Shown: positions 1-5,982 of the stretch, piece by piece
How positions within the stretch are numbered: the stretch's first letter is position 1
Layout: every line of letters starts with the position of its first letter
Origin: JANQUM01 sp047630355
GTDB lineage: Bacteria; Bacteroidota; Bacteroidia; Cytophagales; Spirosomataceae
DNA length: 8,792 nt
Reading direction: 5' to 3'
Assembly (NCBI GenBank): GCA_047630355.1
Contig: JBLHXN010000135.1
Span: forward strand, 1 to 8,792
Made by a program: the position numbers and the translations under genes
Notes under the pieces: model-generated
The model's input: the letters and a program-made list of their open reading frames with translations, nothing else
Told to the model about the DNA's origin: nothing
The model's database searches: none

Positions 1-13
1 TCCGCTTTCATTT

Positions 14-79
14 ACCGCAAAGACCCGAAGTCCCGAAGAATAAAGCAATTTTTACTTCGCGTCTTTCCGTCTTCGGGGT
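14..79. repeat. Imperfect inverted repeat upstream of higB
   Basis: Two 25-base arms (14-38 and 55-79) are reverse complements at 18 of 25 positions, with a 16-base A/T-rich loop between them. Each arm is built from several short units resembling CTTCG or CTTTC. The right arm runs into GGGGTTAAAAT, and that ending resembles the GTGGTCAAAAT end of the element at 1784-1812. From memory, phrases of this kind (GCGTCTTTGCG...GGTTAAAA) recur in intergenic DNA of many bacteria; I could not check this. It ends about 40 bases before the toxin gene and could act as a terminator-like or REP-like structure. Confidence 0.55.
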
Positions 80-119
80 TAAAATATTATGAAATAAATT
101 ATTCTTATTACTTAATAAA

Positions 120-404
120 ATGAAAGTACACTTAATCAAAAAGCAGACAATTGAAGACTTTGTCTTGAAATATGCTGACTGGAACGAACCCAGTGATATT
201 GTGGCAACTTTCAACAGTGCAGACATTTTAGGTAAAAGCTCTGAGAGAGTCGTATTTAATATTGGCGGAAACAACTATCGCCTGATTTGTAAATACCACT
301 TCGGAATCACACGGGTTCACCTTTTTATTAAATGGATTGGCACTCACGCAGATTACACCAAATTATGCAACGAAGGAAGACAATTTGAAGTAGATGCCTA
401 TTAA
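120..404 (+). CDS. higB: HigB-family mRNA interferase toxin, internally shortened
   Basis: This 94-residue protein belongs to the HigB toxin family (RelE-like fold, PF09907), whose members cut mRNA and are paired with a downstream HigA antitoxin. The start motif HLIKKQTIEDF, the core RVVFNIGGNNYRLICKY (residues 43-59) and the C-terminal WIGTHADYTKLC are all recognisable. The remembered E. coli HigB (104 residues) has VFNVGGN beginning near residue 59, whereas VFNIGGN here begins at residue 45. About 14 residues therefore appear to be missing between the first helix and KYADW, which suggests an in-frame deletion. The loss probably impairs folding or activity, but that is inference. The gene lies 18 bases before the antitoxin remnant, in the toxin-first order usual for HigBA. 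No clear Shine-Dalgarno is visible, as is normal in Bacteroidota. Confidence 0.85.
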   Translation: MKVHLIKKQTIEDFVLKYADWNEPSDIVATFNSADILGKSSERVVFNIGGNNYRLICKYHFGITRVHLFIKWIGTHADYTKLCNEGRQFEVDAY

Positions 405-422
405 AACCAAAAAATAGTTGAA

Positions 423-832
423 ATGGAAACACTAAAATACACCATCATAAAAGATGCAAAACGTACTGCGATACGTTAGAAAAATTGATTTTTGAAGACA
501 ACGAAATTTCTAAAGACGAAGCCGAACTGCTCACGCTACTAATTGAAAAATGGGATAACGAGCATGCCACTTTTCAGGATGCTGACCCAATTCAACTGCT
601 CAACGCTTTGCTTGAACAAAACAACCTAAAAGCCAAAGATTTGGGCGAAATCTTGGGTTTATCCAAAGGAACAGTCTCCAAAATTCTCAATTACCACAAA
701 GGGCTTTCCAAAGAAACCATCCGAAAACTTGCCGCTCACTTTAAGATTTCTCAGGAAGCATTTAACCGAACTTACAGTTTGAGAAATGATCCTCGTTTAG
801 TGAATAATGAGCCGAATTGGGTGGAAGCGTGA
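423..832 (+). pseudogene. higA: HigA-family XRE antitoxin, frameshifted near the N-terminus
   Basis: The natural start ATG at 423 gives METLKYTIIKDAK, the usual beginning of this antitoxin family, but then reads into a TAG at 477-479 after 18 codons. The rest of the protein continues in another frame from about 464, beginning YCDTLEKL. One missing base around 461-463 (an expected glutamine codon reduced to two bases) explains the break. From there it runs open to 832 with an XRE-type helix-turn-helix: NLKAKDLGEILGLSKGTVSK, then the family signature NYHKGLSKETIRKLA and QEAFNR. A shorter product could start at the TTG at 485, which keeps the whole DNA-binding domain. Slippage by -1 on the AAAA at 458-461 would also restore the frame. 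A sequencing error is possible. The stop codon lies inside the direct repeat at 827-855. Confidence 0.82.
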
Positions 833-855
833 TACAAATAGTGCTGTGGTTAGAA
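827..855 (+). repeat. Direct repeat copy A (higA 3' end)
   Basis: It begins GCGTGATACAA and matches the copy at 1784-1812 at 23 of 29 positions. Its first bases are the last codon and stop codon of higA. A small hairpin overlaps its end: TGTGGT at 845-850 pairs with ACCACA at 857-862. A weaker relative lies at 981-1009. Confidence 0.55.
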
Positions 856-980
856 GACCACACACCACAGAAACCCAAGTAGAACGAACTTTTCTTATTT
901 GCAAAACATTTAGATGTGCCTTTGGGTGTTATTCACCTAAAAGTCAAAGAATAGAATTTTAGCAGTATTTGTTCGTAGCT

Positions 981-1009
981 GCGTGATACAACCATGTTTG
1001 GATCAAAAG
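981..1009 (+). repeat. Direct repeat copy B (partial)
   Basis: The first 11 bases, GCGTGATACAA, are identical to copy A. The middle is diverged, and AAGACCAC then appears shortly after in both copies (855-862 in A, 1007-1014 in B), followed by similar C/A-rich sequence ending in ACAGAAA. A segment of roughly 45 bases therefore seems to have been duplicated around 833-1031. Between copies A and B lies a 24-codon open stretch (883-954) without a start codon; it looks protein-like but I could not assign it. Confidence 0.45.
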
Positions 1010-1031
1010 ACCACTCACCCAAAACAGAAAT

Positions 1032-1172
1032 TTACTTCTTCGAAGGTTTCGGTGGTGGTGGTGGTGGATTCTCCATTGTTGGAACTTGACCCTTAGTTTT
1101 ACCTCCTTGTTCAATAGAGGTTTCATTAGTAGAAAACTTCGGATTAATAATCGCTTTATGTTGCTTGCTCAT
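1032..1172 (-). CDS. Tiny proline-rich protein, coupled to the 2TM gene
   Basis: A 46-residue reading frame starts at ATG 1172-1170 with MSKQHKAIINPKF and ends in six prolines followed by KPSKK before TAA. Its start overlaps the last 17 bases of the upstream two-TM gene in another frame, the geometry of translational coupling. It is hydrophilic, basic at both ends, has no signal peptide or membrane segment, and is likely disordered. The proline run is coded mostly by CCA repeats (the plus strand reads GGT five times). I recall small proteins ending in PTMENPPPPP next to similar 2TM proteins in other Bacteroidota, but cannot verify this here. Function is unknown; a flexible tail binding a partner, possibly the neighbouring membrane protein, is the simplest guess. 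Confidence 0.6.
   Translation of the reverse strand: MSKQHKAIINPKFSTNETSIEQGGKTKGQVPTMENPPPPPPKPSKK
1051..1067. repeat. GGT trinucleotide microsatellite
   Basis: Five tandem GGT units plus GG lie inside the proline-rich small gene and encode its proline run on the minus strand. Unit loss or gain would change the number of prolines without shifting the frame. Confidence 0.75.
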
Positions 1173-1662
1173 TATGATGATATGTTTGTAAATATTTTAA
1201 AGTTTCTATTTCTGTTTTCTTTTTTAATCTACTATATACCTTTACGTCTAACTTGCTGTCCAGAATTTCAATGCTTTCCCAATCAGTTTCACGAAAGGTA
1301 AAATATAAATCTAAAGAATCTGATTCAGAAAGTCGCTCAGTTTGTGAGTCATTCCACAATTTTTCAAGTTTATTGAAATATTTTGTATACAGAGATCGTA
1401 GCTCAATAATATCATCTATTTCATTTTCCGATCTTATTAACTGATTTTCAATTAGTAGTATCACCTGAATAAAAGCTATCAATAGAAAAGCTATCCACGC
1501 ATAATCTTCAAAATATTTCCATCCAAGAATACCACTTACCGAAACTACCAATGTAATGATTTGAAAGATTTTTTTCAGTCTTTTCTGCAATGATATGTAT
1601 TTTGATAAATACTTCTCTCCATACTTTATGTTTACCAATTCATACCATATTTTGCTTGTCAT
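1156..1662 (-). CDS. Two-TM membrane protein, SLATT-like layout, unknown function
   Basis: The 168-residue product has a basic N-terminal segment (residues 1-31), a first membrane helix at about 32-48 (IFQIITLVVSVSGILGW), a short turn, a second at about 54-71 (YAWIAFLLIAFIQVILLI), then about 95 charged residues that are probably helical and cytoplasmic. Positive residues before the first helix suggest both ends are inside. The layout resembles SLATT-type 2TM effectors, which are linked to nucleotide-signalled defence systems, but no diagnostic motif is visible and no cyclase or SLOG sensor gene is nearby. The start ATG 1662-1660 is the first in frame and has no Shine-Dalgarno. The proline-rich gene overlaps its end, so the two probably form one functional unit. 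It is visibly more AT-rich than htpG, which fits horizontal acquisition. Confidence 0.75.
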   Translation of the reverse strand: MTSKIWYELVNIKYGEKYLSKYISLQKRLKKIFQIITLVVSVSGILGWKYFEDYAWIAFLLIAFIQVILLIENQLIRSENEIDDIIELRSLYTKYFNKLEKLWNDSQTERLSESDSLDLYFTFRETDWESIEILDSKLDVKVYSRLKKKTEIETLKYLQTYHHNEQAT

Positions 1663-1783
1663 AATGAATGTTTTTAGAAGAATTTACCTTAATATGGACA
1701 CAGCTAAAAGTAAACAAAATTTTACTTTTTAATTATTGCATATCTAAAATTTTCTGTTTTTTTCTAAGAACTCATTGGTTTCT

Positions 1784-1812
1784 GCGTAACACAATTAGTG
1801 CCGTGGTCAAAA
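1784..1812 (+). repeat. Direct repeat copy C (upstream of the 2TM gene)
   Basis: It begins GCGTAACACAA and ends GTGGTCAAAA, matching copy A at 23 of 29 positions. It lies in the 182-base gap between the HEPN-like gene and the 2TM gene, so copies A and C bracket the 2TM/proline-rich pair. The end also resembles the right arm of the inverted repeat at 55-79. Confidence 0.55.
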
Positions 1813-1844
1813 TAACATGTTGCATGGAAATTCATTCTCTTTCA

Positions 1845-2666
1845 TTAATTTACAAAATTAAATGAGTCATGTTCGCTTCTGTAAATAATTGCAGAGTCTC
1901 TAATTTCTCCAGATTTTGATGGGTGTTTGATAACAAATTGATTTGTTCCAAAATCAGAAATTAAATTTGTTCGCCGATCATGTACTATACTCAACAAATT
2001 GTATGAAAGTAGTGCACTGTAAACAAAGCGTTTACTCCAGTCATCAAATATTATTTCCTGCAATTCCCAATCTTTTCCAGTATAATTATCTAAATAGATT
2101 TTGTTGTTTTTAGTATCAAATGAATAGTCAGAATGAGCGAAAGCATTTCTTAAGGAAGTGTGAAATCCATTTTTTATTACTGTTTCAACTGAATTTCCCG
2201 TGTTTTTAAACGTTTTTCTAATGTCATTACGAATAAAATCGTGCTTCCCGAAGTCAGGAATAGTAATTTCCCAATTGTATTCTTCTCCGTTTAACACGTG
2301 TGCTAACCGATAAAGTTTTTTTAAAAATGGTTTTGATTCCCAAATATGAGTGTAAATCATAAGTTCCATATGTGTACGATATTCGTTATCGTCAGTGAAC
2401 TGTTGATTCGAATGAAAAGAATAGAAGTTTGTTAGAAATTTTGTTAGAAATGTTAATCGTGTTTCATCTCTATACTTATCCAGTCGATAATCAATAATAA
2501 ATGGGTTATGGTTTTTAGCTGTATTTTGAAGTTTTTGAAAATATTCCCCGTCAGCAAGAAATAGGACATAATTTGAGGTATTGTTTAATTTTAGGTTATT
2601 TAAAGCTGCCTCCAGTGCGGCCTTTATTTCATTTTTAATATTAGCAAACTCTTCACAACTTATCAT
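1845..2666 (-). CDS. Uncharacterised protein with HEPN-type RNxxxH motif
   Basis: I do not recognise the family of this 273-residue soluble protein. Its one clear hallmark is SLRNAFAHSDYSF, with R173 and H178. This R-x4-H spacing is the catalytic signature of HEPN domains, found in many toxin and antiviral RNases (known for the family), and it sits between predicted helices. The N-terminal 160 residues are mostly helical with conserved-looking aromatic patches, and the last 70 residues appear more beta-rich. No signal peptide or membrane helix is seen. The start at ATG 2666 is the first in frame. Its 5' end is divergent from htpG, with about 205 bases between them and no convincing promoter box. 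AT-rich composition and the neighbouring decayed TA module point to an accessory gene. It could instead be a non-catalytic HEPN-like protein. Confidence 0.72.
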   Translation of the reverse strand: MISCEEFANIKNEIKAALEAALNNLKLNNTSNYVLFLADGEYFQKLQNTAKNHNPFIIDYRLDKYRDETRLTFLTKFLTNFYSFHSNQQFTDDNEYRTHMELMIYTHIWESKPFLKKLYRLAHVLNGEEYNWEITIPDFGKHDFIRNDIRKTFKNTGNSVETVIKNGFHTSLRNAFAHSDYSFDTKNNKIYLDNYTGKDWELQEIIFDDWSKRFVYSALLSYNLLSIVHDRRTNLISDFGTNQFVIKHPSKSGEIRDSAIIYRSEHDSFNFVN

Positions 2667-2871
2667 TTCTGCGTGTTTTTATCACTCTTTGAATACTTAA
2701 TCAATTTTTTCGAAACAAGATACTATTTTTATTACGGAAAAATTTAAATAGTTTGCCAATCAAAATATTATCTTCGAAAACTGCCAATCTGTCACCCCTC
2801 CCACCTTTGGAATAGGTTTTGTGAAATTCAGGGAAACTGAAAAGCACAAACATTAAACCAATATACAAGAC

Positions 2872-4683
2872 ATGGTAGCCGAAAAAGGTACAATCTCGAT
2901 CAACACGGAAAATATCTTTCCGATTATTAAGAAATTCCTGTATTCTGACAACGAAATCTTCCTGCGGGAATTGGTTTCTAACGCCGTAGATGCAACGCAG
3001 AAAATCAAGAAACTTGCCGCAATGGGCAAGTACGAAGGCGAACTCGGTGAGTTAAAAATCAAAGTGGCGGTGGATAAAGAAGCCAAGACAATTACTATCT
3101 CGGATGCAGGTTTGGGAATGACCGCCGAGGAAATCAAGAAATACATTAATCAGATTGCGTTTTCGGGAGCGAAAGAGTTCTTAGAAAAATACAAGGATCA
3201 AGCCGACGGTAAAGATCAAATCATAGGTCAGTTTGGGTTAGGTTTTTACTCTGCTTTCATGGTATCGAAAGAAGTAGAAATCATCACAAAATCGTACCAA
3301 AGCGAAGACGCAGCCCGCTGGATTTGCGACGGAACCACCACGTTTGAAATCACAGAAGCCGAACGCACTGAACGCGGAACGGACGTAATTTTGCACATTG
3401 GTGAAGATTCGGAAGAGTTTTTGGAAGAGTACAAAATCGAGCAAATTCTTGAAAAATACGGCAAATTCTTGCCCGTAGAAATCGAATTCAAAGAAAAGAT
3501 AATCAATAACCCGAACCCAATCTGGACGAAAGCACCAGCGGATTTAAAGGACGAAGATTACCTTGCTTTCTACAAAGAGTTGTACCCAATGAGCGAAGAT
3601 CCGTTGTTCTGGATTCACCTCAACGTAGATTATCCGTTTAACTTAACGGGCGTTTTATATTTCCCAAAAATTAAAAACGACTTTCAGCTTAACCGCGAAA
3701 AAATACAATTATACAGCCGTCAGGTTTTCATTACGGACGACGTAAAAGACATCGTTCCTGAATTCCTGCAATTGCTTCACGGAGTCATTGATTCGCCGGA
3801 TATTCCGTTGAACGTTTCGCGTAGTTATTTACAGGCTGACGGCAACGTGCGGAAAATCAATTCGTACATCACGAAGAAAGTGGCGGATAAGTTGGATGAC
3901 CTTTTCAAAGCCGACCGCAAAGCGTTTGAAGGCAAATGGGAAAGCATCGGTATGTTCGTAAAGTACGGAATCATCGCCGACGAGAAGTTCTACGACCGTG
4001 CGAAGGGTTATATTTTGTTGAAGAACGTAAAAGACGAGTTCTTTACGCTTGACGAATACAAAGACAAAGTGGCATTGCTACAAACGGATAAAGACGAAAC
4101 AACGGTCATACTTTACGCCAGCGACAAAGAGAAGCAGGATGCATACATTAAAGGTGCCGCCAAGCGTGATTACGACGTGGTATTGTTAGACGATATGCTC
4201 GATTCTCACTTCATTAATGCGTTGGAGCAGAAACTTGAGAAGACGACTTTCAAACGCGTCGATGCTGAGATTTTTGACAAGCTGATTGATAAAGGATTAG
4301 TGAACGAAGTAATTCTGAGCGACGACGAGAAGAAGACGGTAGAAGAGGCTTTCAAGCCACTTGCCGGAAACAACGTTATTCAAATTGAAGCTCTTTCTGT
4401 TGACGAAATGCCCGTGAGCATTGTGATGCCTGAATTCATGCGTCGTTACGCTGATATGGCGAAGATGAACGGTGGTCAGGCGGGCATGTTCGGAGCAATG
4501 CCGCAAATGCACAATATCGTAGTAAACGGAAATCACCCGTTAATTGCGAAGCTATCTAAAGCCGAAGGCGAAGAGCAAACTAAATTAGCAACGCAGTTGC
4601 ACGATTTGGCGTTACTTTCTCAAGGAATGCTCTCAGGAAACGGTCTAACGCAGTTTATTGAAAGGTCAGTAGGACAGTTATAA
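2872..4683 (+). CDS. htpG: Hsp90-family molecular chaperone HtpG
   Basis: A full-length 603-residue bacterial Hsp90, a cytosolic ATP-dependent dimeric chaperone that helps fold and remodel client proteins. The GHKL ATPase motifs are intact. They include FLRELVSNAVDA with the catalytic E33, N37 and D40; DAGLGM with D78, G80 and G82; and the lid segment GQFGLGFYSAF (residues 119-129). The middle domain carries LNVSRSYLQ with R317, equivalent to the ATP-contacting arginine of E. coli HtpG. The C-terminal dimerisation part ends in a Met-rich region (MAKMNGGQAGMFGAMPQM) that is normal for the family. NAVDA in place of the E. coli NASDA fits Bacteroidota. ATG 2872 follows an A-rich leader without Shine-Dalgarno. 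No CIRCE operator is seen upstream. The gene is convergent with the next gene across a shared hairpin terminator. Confidence 0.98.
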   Translation: MVAEKGTISINTENIFPIIKKFLYSDNEIFLRELVSNAVDATQKIKKLAAMGKYEGELGELKIKVAVDKEAKTITISDAGLGMTAEEIKKYINQIAFSGAKEFLEKYKDQADGKDQIIGQFGLGFYSAFMVSKEVEIITKSYQSEDAARWICDGTTTFEITEAERTERGTDVILHIGEDSEEFLEEYKIEQILEKYGKFLPVEIEFKEKIINNPNPIWTKAPADLKDEDYLAFYKELYPMSEDPLFWIHLNVDYPFNLTGVLYFPKIKNDFQLNREKIQLYSRQVFITDDVKDIVPEFLQLLHGVIDSPDIPLNVSRSYLQADGNVRKINSYITKKVADKLDDLFKADRKAFEGKWESIGMFVKYGIIADEKFYDRAKGYILLKNVKDEFFTLDEYKDKVALLQTDKDETTVILYASDKEKQDAYIKGAAKRDYDVVLLDDMLDSHFINALEQKLEKTTFKRVDAEIFDKLIDKGLVNEVILSDDEKKTVEEAFKPLAGNNVIQIEALSVDEMPVSIVMPEFMRRYADMAKMNGGQAGMFGAMPQMHNIVVNGNHPLIAKLSKAEGEEQTKLATQLHDLALLSQGMLSGNGLTQFIERSVGQL

Positions 4684-4692
4684 AATAAAAAC

Positions 4693-4714
4693 CCCGCTCT
4701 GATTACAGGGCGGG
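4693..4714. terminator. Hairpin terminator between htpG and the DUF2064 gene
   Basis: Stem CCCGCTCTG (4693-4701) pairs with CAGGGCGGG (4706-4714) over 9 bp with one G-T wobble and an ATTA loop. Read on the minus strand it is followed by GTTTTTATTTTA, a good U-tract, so it is a strong intrinsic terminator for the leftward gene ending at 4738. In the rightward direction it is followed by ATTTCG, weaker, but it probably also ends htpG. Confidence 0.88.
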
Positions 4715-4737
4715 ATTTCGTAATATTTTCACAGAGT

Positions 4738-5346
4738 TTACAACAACTCTTTCGCATCCTCCTCGAAATCAACATCATTGAGTTCGGGGAGGATGTGTGT
4801 TTTTAGACCTAATTTCTCGAACGCTTCAATGGCTTCTTGACCTACGTTTTCGTGACCCCAGTCTTTTCCAAGAAATACTTTACTGAGCACTTCCTCGTCG
4901 TTATCTATTTTTTTGAAGTTAAACCCGATGGCGTAATATCCGCCGTCGGTTGCTGGTCCGACAACCGCATCATTTTCGGCAAGATTTACGTACGCTTCGT
5001 GCAGTACATTACCATCAAGCTCTAAGCAGTCAGAACCGACAATTACTACTTTTTCGTATTCGTTATCGTGCAGGAACATAAAGGCGTCGTACATTTTTTT
5101 ACCTAAGTCAGCTCCCTGAGTTTGCAAGTGCTTTTTGTAAACATCGGGTGCCCATTTGTCTTCTTCGTCAACGAAGTCACTGTAAAACAGGTGTTTATCA
5201 ATCGGTAACGGTTGCGTAGTGCTCCGGGTGTGTTTTAGTAACTTTTCGTAAACCTCAAGGGCTTTTTCATCACCGACCGTTGCCGCCAAGCGAGTTTTCA
5301 CTTTACCCAGTACGGGATTTTTTATAAAAATAATCAAAGAGTCCAT
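4738..5346 (-). CDS. TIGR04282/DUF2064 family glycosyltransferase-like protein
   Basis: This 202-residue protein matches the TIGR04282 (DUF2064) family, a GT-A/nucleotidyltransferase-like fold. Some members work in arsenosugar synthesis, but most, including stand-alone ones in Bacteroidota, have no proven substrate. Visible motifs in order: KNPVLGKVKTRLA (residues 10-21), with basic residues typical of nucleotide-sugar binding; GADLGKKM (78-85); VIVGSDC (101-107), with the metal-binding aspartate region; VVGPATDGGYYAIGF (128-142), the family signature; and NDVDFEEDAKEL (190-201), the closing 'D-D' region. Length is normal and the gene looks intact. The ATG at 5346 is separated by 65 bases from the divergent ridA. 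No arsenic genes are near, so the arsenosugar role is not supported by context. Confidence 0.93.
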   Translation of the reverse strand: MDSLIIFIKNPVLGKVKTRLAATVGDEKALEVYEKLLKHTRSTTQPLPIDKHLFYSDFVDEEDKWAPDVYKKHLQTQGADLGKKMYDAFMFLHDNEYEKVVIVGSDCLELDGNVLHEAYVNLAENDAVVGPATDGGYYAIGFNFKKIDNDEEVLSKVFLGKDWGHENVGQEAIEAFEKLGLKTHILPELNDVDFEEDAKELL

Positions 5347-5365
5347 GCAGTATCAGAGCGTTTTT

Positions 5366-5373
5366 TAACTTTG
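5366..5373 (+). promoter_or_regulatory. Bacteroidota-type -7 box for ridA
   Basis: TAACTTTG matches the Bacteroidota consensus TAnnTTTG exactly and ends 39 bases before the ridA ATG, which predicts a leader of about 30 bases. A convincing TTTG at -33 is not seen, so the upstream half is weak. Confidence 0.5.
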
Positions 5374-5411
5374 CTTTCAATTAAGACGTAAATCTAATCA
5401 AAAACTAAGTA

Positions 5412-5780
5412 ATGAATAAAAAAATAGTACTTACAGACAAGTCTCCCGCCCCAATCGGACCTTACAGTCAGGCAGTAATGGCAAACGGAACATTATATAT
5501 TTCGGGTCAAATAGCCTTATCTGTGGCTTCATCGGGAGATATTGCCCTCGAAACTAAGGCTGTCATGGAAAATATGGGTCACATTTTAGAAGCAGCCGAA
5601 ATGACGTTTGCCAACGTAGTGAAATGCGGGATTTTTCTGAAAGACATGGACGACTTTACTACCGTGAATGAAGTTTACGGTACTTTCTTTGACGAACAAC
5701 CGCCCGCCCGCGAAACGGTGCAGGTTTCCCGTTTACCAAAAGACGTGAACGTGGAGATTTCGGCGATTGCGGTTGTTTGA
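5412..5780 (+). CDS. ridA: RidA family reactive enamine/imine deaminase
   Basis: A 122-residue YjgF/YER057c/UK114 family protein, a cytosolic homotrimer that hydrolyses reactive 2-aminoacrylate-type enamines and imines made by PLP enzymes such as threonine dehydratase, so protecting metabolism. It shows the family start APIGPYSQAV (residues 13-22, with Y18), LYISGQIAL (28-36), NVVKCGIFLKDMDDF (68-82), and the signature PPARETVQVSRLPK (97-110). Here R100 is the substrate-carboxylate-binding arginine and E115 in VEISAIAV the catalytic-site glutamate. All residues tied to deaminase activity are therefore present, arguing for a true RidA rather than a non-catalytic relative. It stands alone on its strand with its own promoter, and its 3' side runs into a 329-base structured gap. 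Confidence 0.96.
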   Translation: MNKKIVLTDKSPAPIGPYSQAVMANGTLYISGQIALSVASSGDIALETKAVMENMGHILEAAEMTFANVVKCGIFLKDMDDFTTVNEVYGTFFDEQPPARETVQVSRLPKDVNVEISAIAVV

Positions 5781-5831
5781 TTTATAAGGATTGATATACT
5801 GGCTTTGCAAATATAGACTTCTTTCGGTCTT

Positions 5832-5944
5832 ATCTATTTTAGTGAAAAGGGCGGCAGAATCCGTCAAGAATTTCATACTGTTTGAGCGAAGCGAGTTTTA
5901 TGAAATTTAGGAAGCTGTCGTTCGTGTAACGTTAAGAAATAGAT
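5832..5944. repeat. Nested inverted-repeat element (MITE/REP-like)
   Basis: Three nested arm pairs share one centre: ATCTATTT (5832-5839) with AAATAGAT (5937-5944); CGGCAG (5852-5857) with CTGTCG (5915-5920, one wobble); and AATTTCATA (5869-5877) with TATGAAATT (5899-5907). The 21-base loop holds GAGCGAAGCGAG. No open frame is present. From memory, very similar wording (GCGGCAGAATCC..., GAGCGAAGCGAGTTT, ...AATAGATGCAACCTTGATTTTTG) is dispersed in other Bacteroidota genomes, which would make this a mobile or amplified repeat; I could not check this here. Confidence 0.6.
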
Positions 5945-5954
5945 GCAACCTTGA

Positions 5955-5982
5955 TTTTTGTTTCTTTGTATCAAAACAAAAA
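5955..5982. repeat. A/T hairpin at the end of the repeat element
   Basis: TTTTTGTTT (5955-5963) pairs with AAACAAAAA (5974-5982) across a 10-base loop, followed by more A's up to 5986. It directly follows the element at 5832-5944 and probably belongs to the same repeat. On the minus strand the A-run becomes a T-run ahead of the stem, so it is not a typical terminator. Confidence 0.5.

Noticed and set aside
458..464. Programmed -1 frameshift in higA
   Set aside because: Only AAAA is present, not a full slippery heptamer, and no following stem or pseudoknot is evident; a plain deletion is simpler. Kept as an alternative only.
827..1030. CRISPR array
   Set aside because: The repeats are diverged, only three in the region, and not evenly spaced; no cas genes are present.
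1086..1301. Plus-strand open frame opposite the 2TM and proline-rich genes
   Set aside because: It lies antisense to two better-supported minus-strand genes and has no recognisable domain.
1156..1662. Firm SLATT-family assignment for the 2TM protein
   Set aside because: Only the two-helix layout agrees; no diagnostic motif and no nearby cyclase or SLOG gene, so it is described as SLATT-like at most.
2667..2871. CIRCE or other heat-shock operator upstream of htpG
   Set aside because: No TTAGCACTC/GAGTGCTAA pair is present; TAGGTTTTG at 2813-2821 resembles a -7 box but has one extra base and no -33 partner.
4297..4536. Open frame antisense to htpG (and similar ones at 2853-3146 and 3246-3506)
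   Set aside because: Shadow frames of a strongly conserved gene; their composition mirrors htpG codons.
4738..5346. Arsenosugar biosynthesis role
   Set aside because: The family name suggests it, but no arsenic-related genes (arsM, radical SAM partner) are in the window; kept as a family label only.
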